Source: Sclerotinia nivalis (taxonomy: Eukaryota > Ascomycota > Leotiomycetes > Helotiales > Sclerotiniaceae). Taken from it: DNA of 64,000 bases. The stretch lies in contig JAPEIS010000016.1 of NCBI GenBank assembly GCA_029531795.1, positions 1,550,001 to 1,614,000 on the forward strand, read 5' to 3'. Position 1 is the first letter of the stretch. Each line of letters opens with the position of its first letter. The notes below the pieces were generated by a model. That model ran no database searches. It was given only the letters and a program-made list of their open reading frames with translations, and was not told the origin of the DNA. The position numbers and the translations under genes were made by a program. Below are positions 47,101 to 58,883 of the stretch, one piece after another.

Positions 47101-50100
47101 ACAACTGGTCAAGGAAAGCCATCCATGCTCCAAAGCTACACAGATTTGGAAGATCCATACCCAACTGTGGAAAATGTCCTAGCTGCTTACCCAGAGTCTG
47201 AGAAACAACTTATTAATGCCCAAGATGTGCAACACTTCCTCATGCTTTGCCAACGTAGAGGTCAGAAGCCAACTACTTTTGTGCCATCGCTTGATGAAAA
47301 CTTTGAATTCTTCTTCAAGAAGGATTCTCTTTGGCAATCCGAGGATCTCGAGGCTGTCATCGGGCAAGATGTCGGCAGAACTTGTATCTTGCAAGGACCA
47401 ATGGCTGTCAAATACTCGAAGGTTGTAGATGAGCCAATCAAGGAAATCCTCGACGGTGTTCATAACTCACACATCAAGTATTTGACTCGAGATATCTACG
47501 GTGGAGATGAAGCCTCCATCCCGGTGCTTGAATACTTCGGCGGCAAGCTCATTGAGACTGAGGAAGAGGTCGACGTTGAAGGTCTCACAATTTCGGAGGA
47601 TGCCGAGAAGACTACTTACCGATTATCATACTCCCCCACCGCTGTTCTACCATCTCTCGAGGCTTGGCTCTCATTGCTTGCGGGCCGCAAGAGATCTTGG
47701 AGACATGCTCTCTTTACTTCGGAGGTATTTGTCCAAGGACAAAAATTCCAAACAAATCCAATGAAGCGAATCTTTTCTCCTGTGAAAGGACTTTTTGTTG
47801 AGATCACTCATCCTAATGATCCTTTAAAGACCGTAATCACCGTCAAGGAGCAACCCAGACCGAATCACTACCTTACTGTTATTGATGTGAAATTGGTTGG
47901 CAAGAACGAGATCTCGGTCAACATGATCAAGGACACCACTGCAGTCGGGAAGCCGGTATCTCTTCCATTGAAGTTCACATACCACCCTGAGGCTGGTTAT
48001 GCCCCAATACGCGAAGTCATGGATGATAGAAATGACCGTATCAAGGAATTTTACTGGAGAGCCTGGTTTGGTGATGAGACTCTTGACCTCGACGCCTCGG
48101 TCACTGGCATCTTCAATGGTGGTAAGGCTACCATCACGAGTGAAGCTATCAATGACTTCGTTCATGCTGTCGGCAACACTGGGGAAGCTTTTGTTGATCG
48201 ACCTGGTAAGGAGGTCTTCGCTCCTATGGATTTTGCTATTGTCGTTGGATGGAAAGCCATCACTAAGCCAATCTTCCCTAGAACAATTGACGGTGATCTT
48301 CTCAAGCTTGTGCATCTTTCTAACGGGTTCCGCATGATTCCTGGAGCCGAGCCACTGAAGAAGGGTGATGAAGTTGAGACTACAGCTCAGATCAATGCTG
48401 TTCTCAATCAAGATTCCGGTAAAATGGTCGAGGTATGCGGTACCATCACCAGAGAAGGACGTCCAGTAATGGAGGTCACTTCACAATTCTTGTACAGAGG
48501 TGCATATACCGATTTTGAGAACACCTTCCAGCGTAAGATTGAGACACCTATGCAAATTCATCTCGCTACCTCGAAGGACGTCGCTGTCTTGAGATCTAAG
48601 GAGTGGTTCAACTTGGACGAGCCAGGACACGAGTTACTTGGTCAAACCTTGACTTTCCGTCTTGAAAGTCTTGTCCGCTTCAAGAACAAGACCGTTTTCT
48701 CAAGTGTTGAGACTAGTGGTCAAGTTCTGTTGGAGCTTCCAACCAAGGAGATTATTCAAGTTGCTAGTGTTCAGTACGGGGCTGGTGTTTCACACGGTAA
48801 CCCTGTCATTGATTACCTTGAACGTCATGGATCTTCAATTGAACAACCCATCAACTTTGAGAACCCCATCCCTCTCAATGGCAAGACTCCACTCTCTATC
48901 AGAGCACCAACATCCAATGAGACCTATGCTCGTGTTTCGGGTGATTATAACCCTATTCACGTTTCTCGTGTCTTCTCTAGCTACGCAAACTTGCCTGGTA
49001 CTATCACTCATGGTATGTACTCCAGTGCAGCTGTCCGTAGCTTGGTTGAGACTTGGGCTGCAGAGAACCACGTTGGTCGTGTTCGCAGCTTCCATGCTCA
49101 ATTGACTGGTATGGTTCTTCCAAACGATGATATCGAAGTCAAGTTACAGCATGTCGGTATGGTTGCTGGTCGTAAGATCATTAAGGTTGAAGCTAGCAAT
49201 AAGGAGACTGAAGATAAGGTCTTACTTGGAGAGGCCGAGGTCGAACAACCAGTCTCAGCATACGTCTTCACTGGTCAAGGTTCTCAAGAGCAAGGTATGG
49301 GTATGGAGTTGTATGCTAGCAGCCCTGTTGCCAAGGAAGTGTGGGACCGTGCTGATAAGCACTTCATGGACAACTATGGTAAGTTTCTCAAGCTATTTCT
49401 TTCATTATCATTTCTAACAGTATTAGGTTTCGCCATCACCAATATTGTCAAAAACAACCCCAAAGAACTCACTATTCACTTTGGTGGTCCTCGTGGTAAG
49501 GCAATTCGTCAAAATTATATGTCTATGACTTTCGAAACTGTTGGTGCCGATGGTTCTATCAAATCCGAGAAGATGTTCAAAGAAGTCGACGAACGCACAA
49601 CATCCTATACCTACAGATCACCAACTGGTCTTCTTTCCGCCACTCAATTCACACAACCTGCCTTGACATTGATGGAGAAGGCAAGTTTCGAAGATATGCG
49701 CTCCAAGGGTCTTGTCCAACGTGACAGCAGTTTCGCCGGCCACTCCCTTGGAGAATACTCTGCTCTTGCTGCTTTGGCAGATGTCATGCCAATTGAAAGT
49801 TTAGTCTCTGTCGTTTTCTATAGAGGTTTGACTATGCAAGTCGCTGTCGAGCGTGATGCCTCTGGACGATCGAATTACTCTATGTGCGCTGTCAACCCTA
49901 GCAGAATTTCCAAGACCTTCAACGAAGAAGCTCTTCAATATGTTGTTGCAAACATTGCTGAAGAAACTAGCTGGTTATTGGAAATTGTCAACTACAACAT
50001 TGCCAACATGCAATACGTATGCGCTGGTGATCTTCGAGCTCTTGATACCCTCACTGGTGTCACCAACTACTTGAAAGCTCAAAGAATCGATATCCAAGAG

Positions 50101-50538
50101 CTCATGCAAACTTTGAGTCTCGATGACGTCAAAGCACATCTCGTTGAAATCATCCGCGAATGTGCCAAACAAACCGAAGCCAAGCCCAAACCCCTCGATC
50201 TTCAAAGAGGTTTCGCTACAATCCCTCTCAAGGGTATCGATGTACCTTTCCACTCGACATTCTTGAGGAGTGGTGTCAAACCATTCAGAAGTTTCTTGCT
50301 TAAGAAGATCAATAAGACAACTATCGATCCTAGCAAGTTGATTGGAAAATATATTCCTAACGTTACTGCTAGACCTTTCGAATTGACTAAGGAATACTTT
50401 GAAGATGTTTATCGTCTGACTAATAGTCCAAAAATCGGAAATGTATTGGCAAACTGGCACAAATATCAAGATGGGTATGAAGAGTCTAGTGGTGATGAAG
50501 TGGAGGTTGAGGCAAATGGTGTTAATGGTACGCATTAG
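44188..50538 (+). CDS. FAS1: Fatty acid synthase subunit beta
   Basis: Exon 1 is 44188-49378, the intron 49379-49426 (48 nt, GTAAGT donor, TCTAACAG branch) and exon 2 49427-50538; 2100 aa, typical of FAS beta. It carries the acetyl transferase, enoyl reductase, dehydratase and malonyl/palmitoyl transferase activities of the fungal FAS barrel. Seen directly: acetyl transferase Ser286 in GATGHSQGI, the FMN enoyl-reductase region ([26 protein letters not shown]), a MaoC-type dehydratase segment ([20 protein letters not shown]), and malonyl/palmitoyl transferase Ser1837 in [10 protein letters not shown] preceded by [13 protein letters not shown]. The intron is stop-free and in frame, so the genomic frame reads straight through it and would add 16 residues; splicing restores the family sequence. 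Convergent with the helicase gene downstream. Confidence 0.97.
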   Translation: MYGTATGPQTGVSTPRSSSSLRPLVLSHGSLEHSFLIPTNIHFQASQIKDRFLASLPEPTDELAQDDEPSSVAELVARYLGFVAQEVDEGEDDAQGSYEGVLKLVLNEFERGFLRGNEAHALVATLPGIDAKKLKVVESYYAARAASNRPIRPHESALFRAASDEEAKIYNIFGGQGNIEEYFDELRELYNTYAVFVEDLITESAELLQSLSKDPRAEKLYPKGLDIMAWLHDPESTPDIDYLVSAPVSFPLIGLVQLCHYAVTCRVLGLTPGQFRERISGATGHSQGIVLAAATAAADSWESFDKVAVSALTILFWIGSRSQQTFPRTSLAPNILQDSVDHGEGTPTPMLSIRDLSQAQVQEHIDKTNKYLPEDRQIAISLINSARNMVVSGPPISLYGLNLQLRKVKAPTGLDQTRIPFTERKVRFVNRFLPITSPFHSKYLAEATAHINEDLKDLEIDSKTLGIPVYDTNTGKDIRDDVQGNIVPALVRLITHDTVEWEKATVFPNATHVLDFGPGGVSGLGVLTSRNKDGTGVRVILAGAVSGTVPEVGYKPELFDRDEEHAVKYAVDWVKEHGPKLVKTSSGQTFVDTKMSRILGVPPVMVAGMTPCTVPWDFVAATMNAGYQIELAGGGYYNAKTMTEALRKIENAIPAGRGITVNLIYVNPRAMQWQIPLLGQLRAEGVPIEGLTIGAGVPSIEVAQEYIETLGLKHIAFKPGSMEAIQAVINIAHANPTFPVILQWTGGRGGGHHSFEDFHQPILSMYSRIRRQENVLLVAGSGFGGAEDTYPYLTGDWSKNYGYPPMPFDGCLFGSRVMTAKEAHTSKNAKKAITEAEGLDDAAWEKTYKGPAGGVITVRSEMGEPIHKLATRGVKFWAEMDAKIFSLPKEKRVPELKKNRDYIIRKLNDDFQKVWFGRNKAGETVDLEDMTYGEVVRRMVDLMYVKHESRWIDKSYIKLTGDFIRRVEERFTTGQGKPSMLQSYTDLEDPYPTVENVLAAYPESEKQLINAQDVQHFLMLCQRRGQKPTTFVPSLDENFEFFFKKDSLWQSEDLEAVIGQDVGRTCILQGPMAVKYSKVVDEPIKEILDGVHNSHIKYLTRDIYGGDEASIPVLEYFGGKLIETEEEVDVEGLTISEDAEKTTYRLSYSPTAVLPSLEAWLSLLAGRKRSWRHALFTSEVFVQGQKFQTNPMKRIFSPVKGLFVEITHPNDPLKTVITVKEQPRPNHYLTVIDVKLVGKNEISVNMIKDTTAVGKPVSLPLKFTYHPEAGYAPIREVMDDRNDRIKEFYWRAWFGDETLDLDASVTGIFNGGKATITSEAINDFVHAVGNTGEAFVDRPGKEVFAPMDFAIVVGWKAITKPIFPRTIDGDLLKLVHLSNGFRMIPGAEPLKKGDEVETTAQINAVLNQDSGKMVEVCGTITREGRPVMEVTSQFLYRGAYTDFENTFQRKIETPMQIHLATSKDVAVLRSKEWFNLDEPGHELLGQTLTFRLESLVRFKNKTVFSSVETSGQVLLELPTKEIIQVASVQYGAGVSHGNPVIDYLERHGSSIEQPINFENPIPLNGKTPLSIRAPTSNETYARVSGDYNPIHVSRVFSSYANLPGTITHGMYSSAAVRSLVETWAAENHVGRVRSFHAQLTGMVLPNDDIEVKLQHVGMVAGRKIIKVEASNKETEDKVLLGEAEVEQPVSAYVFTGQGSQEQGMGMELYASSPVAKEVWDRADKHFMDNYGKFLKLFLSLSFLTVLGFAITNIVKNNPKELTIHFGGPRGKAIRQNYMSMTFETVGADGSIKSEKMFKEVDERTTSYTYRSPTGLLSATQFTQPALTLMEKASFEDMRSKGLVQRDSSFAGHSLGEYSALAALADVMPIESLVSVVFYRGLTMQVAVERDASGRSNYSMCAVNPSRISKTFNEEALQYVVANIAEETSWLLEIVNYNIANMQYVCAGDLRALDTLTGVTNYLKAQRIDIQELMQTLSLDDVKAHLVEIIRECAKQTEAKPKPLDLQRGFATIPLKGIDVPFHSTFLRSGVKPFRSFLLKKINKTTIDPSKLIGKYIPNVTARPFELTKEYFEDVYRLTNSPKIGNVLANWHKYQDGYEESSGDEVEVEANGVNGTH

Positions 50539-51291
50539 ATGGTTTGGGGATTAGATGGGAGAGAAAAACAATGAGATGAGATGAGATGATTGATGGGTAT
50601 TCATTCAAGCTTTGCTTTGCGGGCGTCGGGGATTCTATAAACGCGCATATGCTTGCATGATAGATGAAAAAATGAATCATCTTACTTAGATTAGATGATA
50701 GATGGATCGATCGTTCGCAGGTTAGCAGGTTAGATGGTAGTTAGTTTATGATTATAGCACTTGTAATTTTTTTGTTGTTACGTTTTGGTTTTGATTCTCA
50801 ATAGTGATAATGATGACGGCGATGGCAATGGCGATGATACTATTATAGAGTATCCTACTTCTCGCTCCTTCTTTCATTTGTATTACTGTGGGTATGGATA
50901 GACTGACTACTCTGCCTCTACAGTATAGGTCAAACAAAGTCTATATTTCTTTATATAACACACATATATATATATCTTTTTACCTCTATTACTAGATACT
51001 TGGAATTTATTTATTAATAGTTAGTTCATTTACTTCCATTTATTCACTTTTATTTCATCTATTCTTTTATCTTATCCATAATATATGATATGATATGATA
51101 TGATTTTATGCTCTGATATACTCTGCTATGATCTACTATGTTGTTATGATTGATGTCTGTTTTAATTCATACGTCATCGTTATCATGATCGTTGCCGTTC
51201 GCGGTCTTCTATCCTCCTATCTTCCATCCACCACCCCTTCCCCTCACATTTCCCTTCTACACCAATCTTATCTCATTCTCCCACCCCCATT
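50539..51291. other. Convergent 3' intergenic region
   Basis: Between the stops of FAS1 and the helicase. AT-rich with GATGA repeats just after FAS1 and an ATATG/ATATGAT run near 51080-51105. No gene seen. Confidence 0.6.
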
Positions 51292-54200
51292 TCAAACACC
51301 CTTCCCCTTCCCCTTCCCCCCCTCCTCAACCCTCATAACATCCGGCACCTGCACGCCCTCCACCCCCTCCCCAAACCCCCTATACCCATCACTAACAACG
51401 CGTACATCAAACACCCTCCCATCCTCTACATTTCCCTCTTCGCCCTCTCCTACCCCGGGAAATTTAATCGTTGCTTTTGCTGTCGGTTTAACTCCTATAC
51501 CTATTATACCGTTGTTGTTTTGTTTTGGTTCTTCCGAACCACCATTCCCTTCTTGAGAATTTTTGCCTCTGGCTTTAGGTGCGCTCCATCCTAATCTTTT
51601 GATGGCGATGACTTCGTCACTTCCTTTCTTGCATAGAATTACAAAGTAGCCTTCGCTTTGGCTTTTGGGGAATCTAGGGGCGTACATTTTCCCTTCTTTA
51701 TCTGCTAATCCATTGACTCTCTTAATAAACACATCCATTTTCAACGCCGTAACATTTTGAACTTCGATTTTTAAGTTCGGTATCATATTTGCGGCTTTAT
51801 CAAATGCTTGTATATTTCTGTTTGGAATCTGCAATGCTTGTTTGAGATTTTGATATGCGTTTTGAGGTAGTGCTGAGAATTGTTGGAGTGTGGTTGGGAT
51901 TTCTTGTTTTTGTTTTTCTTTTCCTGTGGCAGATTTGAAATCGGGGGGTATACCCGGGAAAATGGATAGAGCGTGGTCTTCTGGCCAACGGGCGGATTTG
52001 ATACATTGGAGTAGAGTTATCATTTGCATTACGCTTGAGAGATATCCTAATTCGGTGAGAACATCGATACTAGCTTGGATAATACGGATAGCTTGATCTA
52101 ATACACTCGTTTGATCACCCACGTAATCGGAGATAGGTAGGTCGATTCTACTCATATGAGCTTGCAAAAGCAAGAATGCTTTCACGTGAGGATCCCACAT
52201 GGGAAGACCATTGAAATGAGCTGCGTCCGCTGGTAGAGGTAGATTCTTGGAGAGTTCAATGTTAATGAGATCTTCGTTGTGGCGAACAGGCAGCTCATCG
52301 TATTCGGTTGCCGAAGACATCCATGAAAGTACGTCACGGAATGAAGCGTTAGGTTTGGCATGAGTGACGAGGTGCCGGATAGTTTTATGGGAGAGGTAGT
52401 AGTAGGACATGATTTTTCCAAGAGGAGTGGAATCGATGTTGCCGTTAGGATAAATTTCGAGACATTTGGATTCGGCGAGTTCGTCAAGGGATTTGTCGAC
52501 CATGGATATCATATAGTCATTGGCCATTTGTTGAGCTGCGATAGTATTATGTTCTTCAGCTGAAATTTCGAGACCGTAATACGAAGGATTTTTGTGAAGA
52601 CGTCGGAAGAAGAAAGTCCAAGTTAGATAGTCGAGGGCGTCTTGTTTGGTAGTGATCGTCTCTGCCGATACTTCAGCTCCAAGATGGTTGTCTAGGACGT
52701 TATGAAGAGATGATTCTACAGGGAAACCTGTATGTAAGAAATGCTTGTAAAATGCTTTCTTTGAATCTTGAGTGAAAATACGAGCAATTCCAGAAGTATC
52801 GAATTGAGGACGTCCAGCACGACCCAACATTTGTAAAACATCTGTCAAGTCCATATCCTTATAACCTTCAATCTTAGCATCGAAGAATTGAGTACCCTTT
52901 ACAACAACCAAATGGGCTGGAAGATTGACACCCCATGCTAAAGTGGAGGTTGCAACGAGGATCTGAATCTTGTTGTTGGCAAATAGTTCTTCGGCCAATG
53001 AACGATCGGATTCAATCAATCCAGCATGATGTAGACCAATGCCGAAACTCAAGGCCTCCTTCAAAGCATCATCCTTCACTCGGGCAAGATTCAATTGAAG
53101 ATCATCCTCAGACATCTTAACGAATCGACGAGGATTATCTTCCATACCACAGAAATTAATCAAGTCTTTGGCTGTTAAACGTGTCTGTCTTCGAGAAGCA
53201 ACAAAGACAATCACTGGCTTGTCTGGACTGTGGGTCTTGATAGCCAGGAAAGTCGGTCTATTCATAGACTGCATTAGAGGACAAAAGCCTCGAACTTCTG
53301 GGAAACCATCGATGAAAATCTCCAATGGAACAGGTCGAACGGAATGTCTGAAATTAAATAGGCCTTCCTTGACACCCAGCCAATTCCCTAAGTCCATAGC
53401 GTTGGCGCATGCAGTCGACATACCCATAAGTCTGACCGAGTTATTGGTTTGAGTTGCAATATAATTCATACGAGAAACGATGATCTCTAGAATAGGACCA
53501 CGATCTCCACCAAGCAAATGGATTTCATCGATGATAACCAAACTGACTTGTCTTACATAACCTCTAGTGGTCCACGAACGACTAATACCATCCCACTTTT
53601 CTGGAGTAGTGATAATGATGTCCGCATCTCGAATGGTTCGTGTATCAGGTGTATTGTCACCAGTTAACTCAACCAATTTCAAGCCCATCTGTTTAGTTAA
53701 ACGAGCTCCCCAGTCCTTAACTCGTTCTCGCACAAGTGCTTTCATGGGAGCGATGTAGACAACCTTAGAGCCAGGATTTTCTCGGAAGGCCCACCACATG
53801 GCCAACTCACAAGCAATAGTTTTACCGGATCCGGTTGGTGATCCGAGAAGTACGTTCGCTGGAGTGTGGTACAAAGTGTGAAAAATTTGGGTTTGCATAG
53901 GATTGAAGAATTGAAAACGCTTGCCATAAATCTCTTCCAAAGCTGGGTTCTTGAGAGCGGTAATGGGCAGAGGTTGTAGATTTAACAGATCAGTATAAAC
54001 ACTCTCGGTGTCAGGTCTGATTAAATGTTGGAAAGAAATCGGATACACTGTTTCTGCACCCAGCCATCTATCAGAAACTGCTCTCACGTAGATCTGTGTA
54101 GGTAGTGGATCCGATAATGGAATAGTGAAGCTGAGTTCATGGTCGTCATATAACTTCTTTCGATTAAGAATGAAAAACTCATGATGAAAGATTTCAGAAG

Positions 54201-57200
54201 TTTCTGAGTTCTCAACCCAAATCCAGTAACTTTCTGATGTACCATTATGGCGGTCGTTCCATTTAAATTCAGGGGTGAGGTAAAGACGAATTCTCAAAAC
54301 ATCTCTATTAAGAGGGGCAATCTCGGCTTCGACACTCAGCGTGGGAAAATTGTCAAGGATCCTTGAGATTGTCTTTCCAGCACCAGGATTGTGTACCATG
54401 GCACCGATTTCGGCTGCATCCATCTCTTTAAGAGTCTCAATGGAAAGGTTTTCCTTATCATCGAGCTGTTTTAGAATTGGCTGGGCTAGCTCGAATTGAT
54501 GAAGAGGATGTTGGAATGGCCAGATTCTCTTCTCAATAGACTTGCATAGTGAGAGAAGCACGAGGCATTGGTGGCCCCAACGACGATTGAGTGCAATCAT
54601 GAATAACGCACGACATATTCTAGCAGATTGCTGAGCAACATAGTTCGAGTCATTGGCAAGAGCAAAATCCTCAAGCTTCGCTCGAGAAATGTAAGATTGC
54701 AAGAGAATATTCGTCTTAGCGTGTGAAGAGTCAGTTCCACCCTTTACTTGACAAGGAGAAAAGTCCTCCCTTAAACTGGTGAGTTCCTTTGACTCGCTAT
54801 CTCTTGATTGAATCTGATCAAATTCTCCACTCATAGCAATCATAGTGAGGACGTCAGCTTCAGATGATTGAGGTTGCATCATGGTGTTGAATATCTGAAT
54901 ACTAGTATGCAGGATATAAAATTGACTGGCAATACGTCCGACATCCTTACTTCTAAGCTCTTCGGTCGTTTCATTAAAGATAATCATTTGGCTCTGCTGA
55001 AGGGTCTTTGCTGCTTGAATGCATAATTGTCGTCGACGCTGTACCAAGTTCGGGTCCTCGCGAGCCTCAGCCCAATCAATACCATAAGTCAAAGGATCTC
55101 TCTTCATTCGAACAAACAAATAGGAGTATCCGAGCCATGTAACTGCTTCGGGAATTGATGTAACTGTTCCCAAACCAATCTCGGCATTCAGATTGTCAAC
55201 AAGATGCTTCGAGAATCGGGATTCGATAGGGACTTGCGATGTCACGGCTTGGAGATAATGATCGAGTTTATCTGCTGTTGTACAAATCATACCAATACCA
55301 GTATCTTGAAACTGTGGTCTACCGGCACGACCAAAGATCTGAAGAACGTCCAATATCCCTAGGTCAATGAATTTACCATCTTGGGCACTGTAAACCTGTG
55401 TGCCTTTGATGACTACTGCCGCAGCTGGCAAATTGACACCCCATGCCAAGGTAGCAGTACAGCAAAGAACTTTGAGAACACCACTTCCAAATAGCCTCTC
55501 CATGAGGTTTCTGTCGGAACGAGCCATTCCTGCATGATGGATGCCGATACCTTTTGGTAGTAGCTCCCGAAGTTCGCGACCTCGTGAGCTCCTCATATCC
55601 TTCACAGCTGCTTCATATTGAGGGTGATTAGAGGGATCGAACAAATCTATGCAAACTTGCTCTATAGCCTTTTCATACAACATCTTAGCGGTATTGAAAG
55701 TGTCCTTTCTTGAATGAACAAATACCATGACTTGATGGTTTTGTTCCAACATATCTCGGACCTTCTCGAACGCAGTTGTATCGATGTTTTCTCGAGACTG
55801 TCGGGTTCCAGCTTTTCCTTTGACACCAATGAAGTGCTGTTCGAGAGGTACAGGTCTGAAGCTAGCGTCGAAGTAAAAGAGACCTGCATAGCGATTGACT
55901 TTAAGAAAGTCGGCAACGTCGATATAGTTTGGAAGGGTGGCAGAAAGTCCGACAATGCGAATAAGAGATTGAGTGCTCTCAACTTGACGTTCAGTACGTG
56001 CAACCAAAGATTCTAGGACAGCACCTCTGTCATCGTGAAGCATATGGACTTCATCAATAATCAGAAGTCGAACCTTCTGAACTAACTCTGTATCACCAGT
56101 GCCTTTTCGAGTGACTACGTCCCATTTTTCAGGAGTTGTGACAATGATTTGCGTTTGAACAATTTCCTTCTTAGTAAGATGCATATCACCAGTAAATTCG
56201 CGAACTTGTATACCCAGCCAAGCTAGCCGACTACCTAGCTTTTGTGTAATTTCGGCTGCCAAGGCTTTCATTGGGGCAACATAAACAATCTTGAAGTCTT
56301 CGAAATTGACCACAAAGTCAGAGGAATCAGGGTTTTCCGATGGATGTGGTGAAACGTTTTCTCCAATAGCGTGAAGTATCGTAAGCATTGCTGCATCGGT
56401 TTTACCAGCACCAGTGGGAGCACAAATCAGCATGTTCTCGCTGGTTTTATATGCCACTGGATAGACCAAGCTTTGCATTCGGTTGAGAGTCTTGTAGCCC
56501 CTGAAGGTTTTCTTGCAAAGGCCGTCCATTTCAGAAATTTCGACTAGTCTTCGACCTGCGCCCAGCGTTCCAACCTTCCCAGCAGGAACAGTATACTCTG
56601 AATATCTTTCGTGTTCTGTTCTCTCACTACCCATTGGCAAAGCATACTTCTTCCCTCTCGAGTCTAGGATATTACCTGCATGATGCGTTTTATACACATG
56701 AGGATACCTCTCTTCGTCTCGATTAAGGGCAGGTCCTAACGCAGCATGCTTATGCTCATAATCTCTTTGCCTTAACGCCGCTTCCCGTTCCTTTCTAGTC
56801 TGTAACTTTCCAGTAAAAATACCATCATCTTTTGTCCCAACAGAACGTGAGGCGGCAGTAATATCCTTCCGGTGAGAAATAACTTCAATAGCAAAGTCAA
56901 TATCATCAAAGCCAATCACGTCAATCAAAGTAGACTGAAGCTCTTCTTCTCCACTATCAGAAGCCAAGATTGCCATAATTTGTTCCTGGAGGTCGTTCCC
57001 TGAAAGTCCCTGCTTCCTCTGAGCAATATCCATACATTTGCTCTTCAGCCATTGAGGCCCATAGCTGCCTGCGCCAGCGGAATCCGAGAGACTAGGAAAT
57101 TCATCGTTGATATCGCTGCTGGATAAATCGTCGTCTTCATCACTAATGAAGTCCCAAACATCATCCCCACTATTTCCGGGGGTAAGTTCCTCATCATCGT

Positions 57201-57342
57201 CAAAATCGACGTCGATATCATATGATTTAGTTTCACCGTTTGTCGATTTCCGGGGCAAATTCAACTCCGCCAAGGCATTTTTCATAGCAGCAAGTTGGGC
57301 TTGCCATTGTACCTCAGCTGAATCCAGCGTTGAAGGAGACAT
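51292..57342 (-). CDS. SLH1: Ski2-like double-cassette RNA helicase, Slh1/ASCC3 type
   Basis: A single uninterrupted exon of 2016 aa. Two helicase cassettes, each followed by a Sec63-like domain, define the Brr2/Slh1/ASCC3 group. Cassette 1: Walker A APTGAGKT (308-315), DEVH with VHMLHDDRGAVLE, SATLPN, GRAGRPQF. Cassette 2: GSPTGSGKT (about 1167), DEIHLLGGDRGPILE, motif III as MSTACANA, GRAGRPQF. The N terminus is acidic and binds no recognised cofactor. Slh1/ASCC3 is the motor of the ribosome quality-control trigger complex, which splits collided ribosomes; in other organisms it also has an alkylation-repair role. Brr2 is excluded as less likely because the N-terminal region and the spacing fit Slh1, but this rests on recall. 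The C-terminal tail is Gly/Lys-rich (GGKGKGKGV). YKT6 starts 303 bp away on the other strand. Confidence 0.93.
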   Translation of the reverse strand: MSPSTLDSAEVQWQAQLAAMKNALAELNLPRKSTNGETKSYDIDVDFDDDEELTPGNSGDDVWDFISDEDDDLSSSDINDEFPSLSDSAGAGSYGPQWLKSKCMDIAQRKQGLSGNDLQEQIMAILASDSGEEELQSTLIDVIGFDDIDFAIEVISHRKDITAASRSVGTKDDGIFTGKLQTRKEREAALRQRDYEHKHAALGPALNRDEERYPHVYKTHHAGNILDSRGKKYALPMGSERTEHERYSEYTVPAGKVGTLGAGRRLVEISEMDGLCKKTFRGYKTLNRMQSLVYPVAYKTSENMLICAPTGAGKTDAAMLTILHAIGENVSPHPSENPDSSDFVVNFEDFKIVYVAPMKALAAEITQKLGSRLAWLGIQVREFTGDMHLTKKEIVQTQIIVTTPEKWDVVTRKGTGDTELVQKVRLLIIDEVHMLHDDRGAVLESLVARTERQVESTQSLIRIVGLSATLPNYIDVADFLKVNRYAGLFYFDASFRPVPLEQHFIGVKGKAGTRQSRENIDTTAFEKVRDMLEQNHQVMVFVHSRKDTFNTAKMLYEKAIEQVCIDLFDPSNHPQYEAAVKDMRSSRGRELRELLPKGIGIHHAGMARSDRNLMERLFGSGVLKVLCCTATLAWGVNLPAAAVVIKGTQVYSAQDGKFIDLGILDVLQIFGRAGRPQFQDTGIGMICTTADKLDHYLQAVTSQVPIESRFSKHLVDNLNAEIGLGTVTSIPEAVTWLGYSYLFVRMKRDPLTYGIDWAEAREDPNLVQRRRQLCIQAAKTLQQSQMIIFNETTEELRSKDVGRIASQFYILHTSIQIFNTMMQPQSSEADVLTMIAMSGEFDQIQSRDSESKELTSLREDFSPCQVKGGTDSSHAKTNILLQSYISRAKLEDFALANDSNYVAQQSARICRALFMIALNRRWGHQCLVLLSLCKSIEKRIWPFQHPLHQFELAQPILKQLDDKENLSIETLKEMDAAEIGAMVHNPGAGKTISRILDNFPTLSVEAEIAPLNRDVLRIRLYLTPEFKWNDRHNGTSESYWIWVENSETSEIFHHEFFILNRKKLYDDHELSFTIPLSDPLPTQIYVRAVSDRWLGAETVYPISFQHLIRPDTESVYTDLLNLQPLPITALKNPALEEIYGKRFQFFNPMQTQIFHTLYHTPANVLLGSPTGSGKTIACELAMWWAFRENPGSKVVYIAPMKALVRERVKDWGARLTKQMGLKLVELTGDNTPDTRTIRDADIIITTPEKWDGISRSWTTRGYVRQVSLVIIDEIHLLGGDRGPILEIIVSRMNYIATQTNNSVRLMGMSTACANAMDLGNWLGVKEGLFNFRHSVRPVPLEIFIDGFPEVRGFCPLMQSMNRPTFLAIKTHSPDKPVIVFVASRRQTRLTAKDLINFCGMEDNPRRFVKMSEDDLQLNLARVKDDALKEALSFGIGLHHAGLIESDRSLAEELFANNKIQILVATSTLAWGVNLPAHLVVVKGTQFFDAKIEGYKDMDLTDVLQMLGRAGRPQFDTSGIARIFTQDSKKAFYKHFLHTGFPVESSLHNVLDNHLGAEVSAETITTKQDALDYLTWTFFFRRLHKNPSYYGLEISAEEHNTIAAQQMANDYMISMVDKSLDELAESKCLEIYPNGNIDSTPLGKIMSYYYLSHKTIRHLVTHAKPNASFRDVLSWMSSATEYDELPVRHNEDLINIELSKNLPLPADAAHFNGLPMWDPHVKAFLLLQAHMSRIDLPISDYVGDQTSVLDQAIRIIQASIDVLTELGYLSSVMQMITLLQCIKSARWPEDHALSIFPGIPPDFKSATGKEKQKQEIPTTLQQFSALPQNAYQNLKQALQIPNRNIQAFDKAANMIPNLKIEVQNVTALKMDVFIKRVNGLADKEGKMYAPRFPKSQSEGYFVILCKKGSDEVIAIKRLGWSAPKARGKNSQEGNGGSEEPKQNNNGIIGIGVKPTAKATIKFPGVGEGEEGNVEDGRVFDVRVVSDGYRGFGEGVEGVQVPDVMRVEEGGKGKGKGV

Positions 57343-57645
57343 GATTTCTGACGAACCTTTATTAACTTCTCCAGAAATTTTGTCTTGGCCGTGGATTAGT
57401 TTTAGATGTCACATATATGTAAATAAAGCTAAGCTGACTCTCGCGGCGGGGAGTAATCAGTGGGGCATTCGGGCATAAGAACTTCCGGCGTCATAAACCC
57501 CCCATGTGATTGTACAACCCAGAATTATACAACCCAGCCCGAGTTTCAACATCAAGAACAAAGCAAAGCCACATCCTTCCCAATCTACACCTATTTTTGT
57601 CATCGAAATTCCAAGGACCTTTACAACCCACAAATATTCGCAAAA
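57343..57645. promoter_or_regulatory. Short bidirectional promoter, helicase/YKT6
   Basis: 303 bp between two divergent start codons. It must hold both core promoters. A near-repeat (GTACAACCCAGAATTATACAACCC) lies near 57512-57537. Confidence 0.5.
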
Positions 57646-58458
57646 ATGAAGTTGCATTACATTGGAGTTCGTTCGCAGATCCAACTATGACGATGTTATC
57701 AGGCTGACCGCTATCAGATAATCAAGAACTCGGAGACGCCATCACACGAGCTTTGTTGCGTGAAAGAGTTGAGCGCATATGGTCGATTCACAAGGGCGAG
57801 GTTAGATTAATTCTATGATGTTTCTTGGGGGAGTTTGGCTAATGGGATTAATGCACAGTTATGGCGAATTCATGACGGTTTTCAGTAAGACAGTCGCAGA
57901 ACGAACAAAGCCTGGTCAAAGGCAAGATATTGAACAAGACAGTAAATCGCACCTCTTCTCAATCCGACAACACTCCCAAACTAACAATTTCAGGCAATAC
58001 ATTCCATGCCTATGGACGTACCGAAGGTGTCTGCGGCATAATAATTTCCGACCACGAATACCCAGCCCTCGTCGCCCATCAACTTCTCTCCAAAGTCGTC
58101 GACGAGTTCCTAAACGCACACCCAAGGTCAGAATGGGCCGATTCAAACCCCACCATCTCATTCCCTGAATTAAACGACTATATCGTGAAATATCAAGACC
58201 CGCAACAGGCAGATAGCATCATGAAGATCCAGAAGGAATTGGACGAAACGAAGATTGTGTTGCACAAGACTATTGAGAGTGTTTTAGAGAGAGGCGAGAA
58301 GATTGATACCTTGGTGGCAAAGAGTGATGGCTTGAGTGCGCAAAGCAAGATGTTTTACAGTGAGTTTATTAGGATACGATTAGGTCGACGGGAGAGCATT
58401 TACTAATTCATAAATAGCACAAGCAAAGAAGCAGAATTCATGCTGCGTGGCTATGTAA
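57646..58458 (+). CDS. YKT6: R-SNARE Ykt6
   Basis: Five exons: 57646-57666, 57718-57800, 57859-57941, 57994-58359 and 58418-58458; 197 aa, the family length. Introns are 51, 58, 52 and 58 nt; the first has an unusual GTTCGT donor but a good GGCTGACC branch. Exon 1 encodes only seven residues (MKLHYIG). Ykt6 is a longin-domain R-SNARE acting in ER-Golgi, intra-Golgi, vacuole and autophagosome fusion. Seen directly: the longin domain ([30 protein letters not shown]), a SNARE helix with central Arg in [18 protein letters not shown], and the C terminus CCVAM, where the last-but-three Cys fits a CaaX farnesylation site and the preceding Cys a palmitoylation site. There is no transmembrane segment, as expected. 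Convergent with GOT1, another Golgi traffic gene. Confidence 0.95.
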
Positions 58459-58883
58459 ATGGATATATTTGGTTGGCTATGGCGTTCCCGTCCTTTTTGA
58501 TAGCATTCTCGCAGGCAACGTTTCGATTGGAGAATGTAAATTGCAGTTCGAGGTTGGGAATATTGGTGTCAACGTGGCTTAAGGCAACGTATTAATACTT
58601 CAATGGTACAAATACAAATCTTTGGCGGTCTTCAATATCTCTTCACCTTCCGTTAGCGAATTATAAAGGAGCATGTGCTCTACTTTACAACCCGCCGTCT
58701 AGTCTATACCTCAATGGAAGCCCGAATGTATGCCATTCCCATGCTCCCTTTTCATATGCAATCTAAACCTCCGTAACAGCGTCAGAATTTAGCCCATTAG
58801 CTCATCCCATAATGTCGTAAACGTGTTCCATGCTCCTTCATAGCTCTTATAAGGTTTCGTGGGTATCTTTCTGCCTCTTTTCT
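58459..58883. other. Convergent 3' region of YKT6 and GOT1
   Basis: 425 bp between two stop codons. No further gene seen. Confidence 0.6.
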
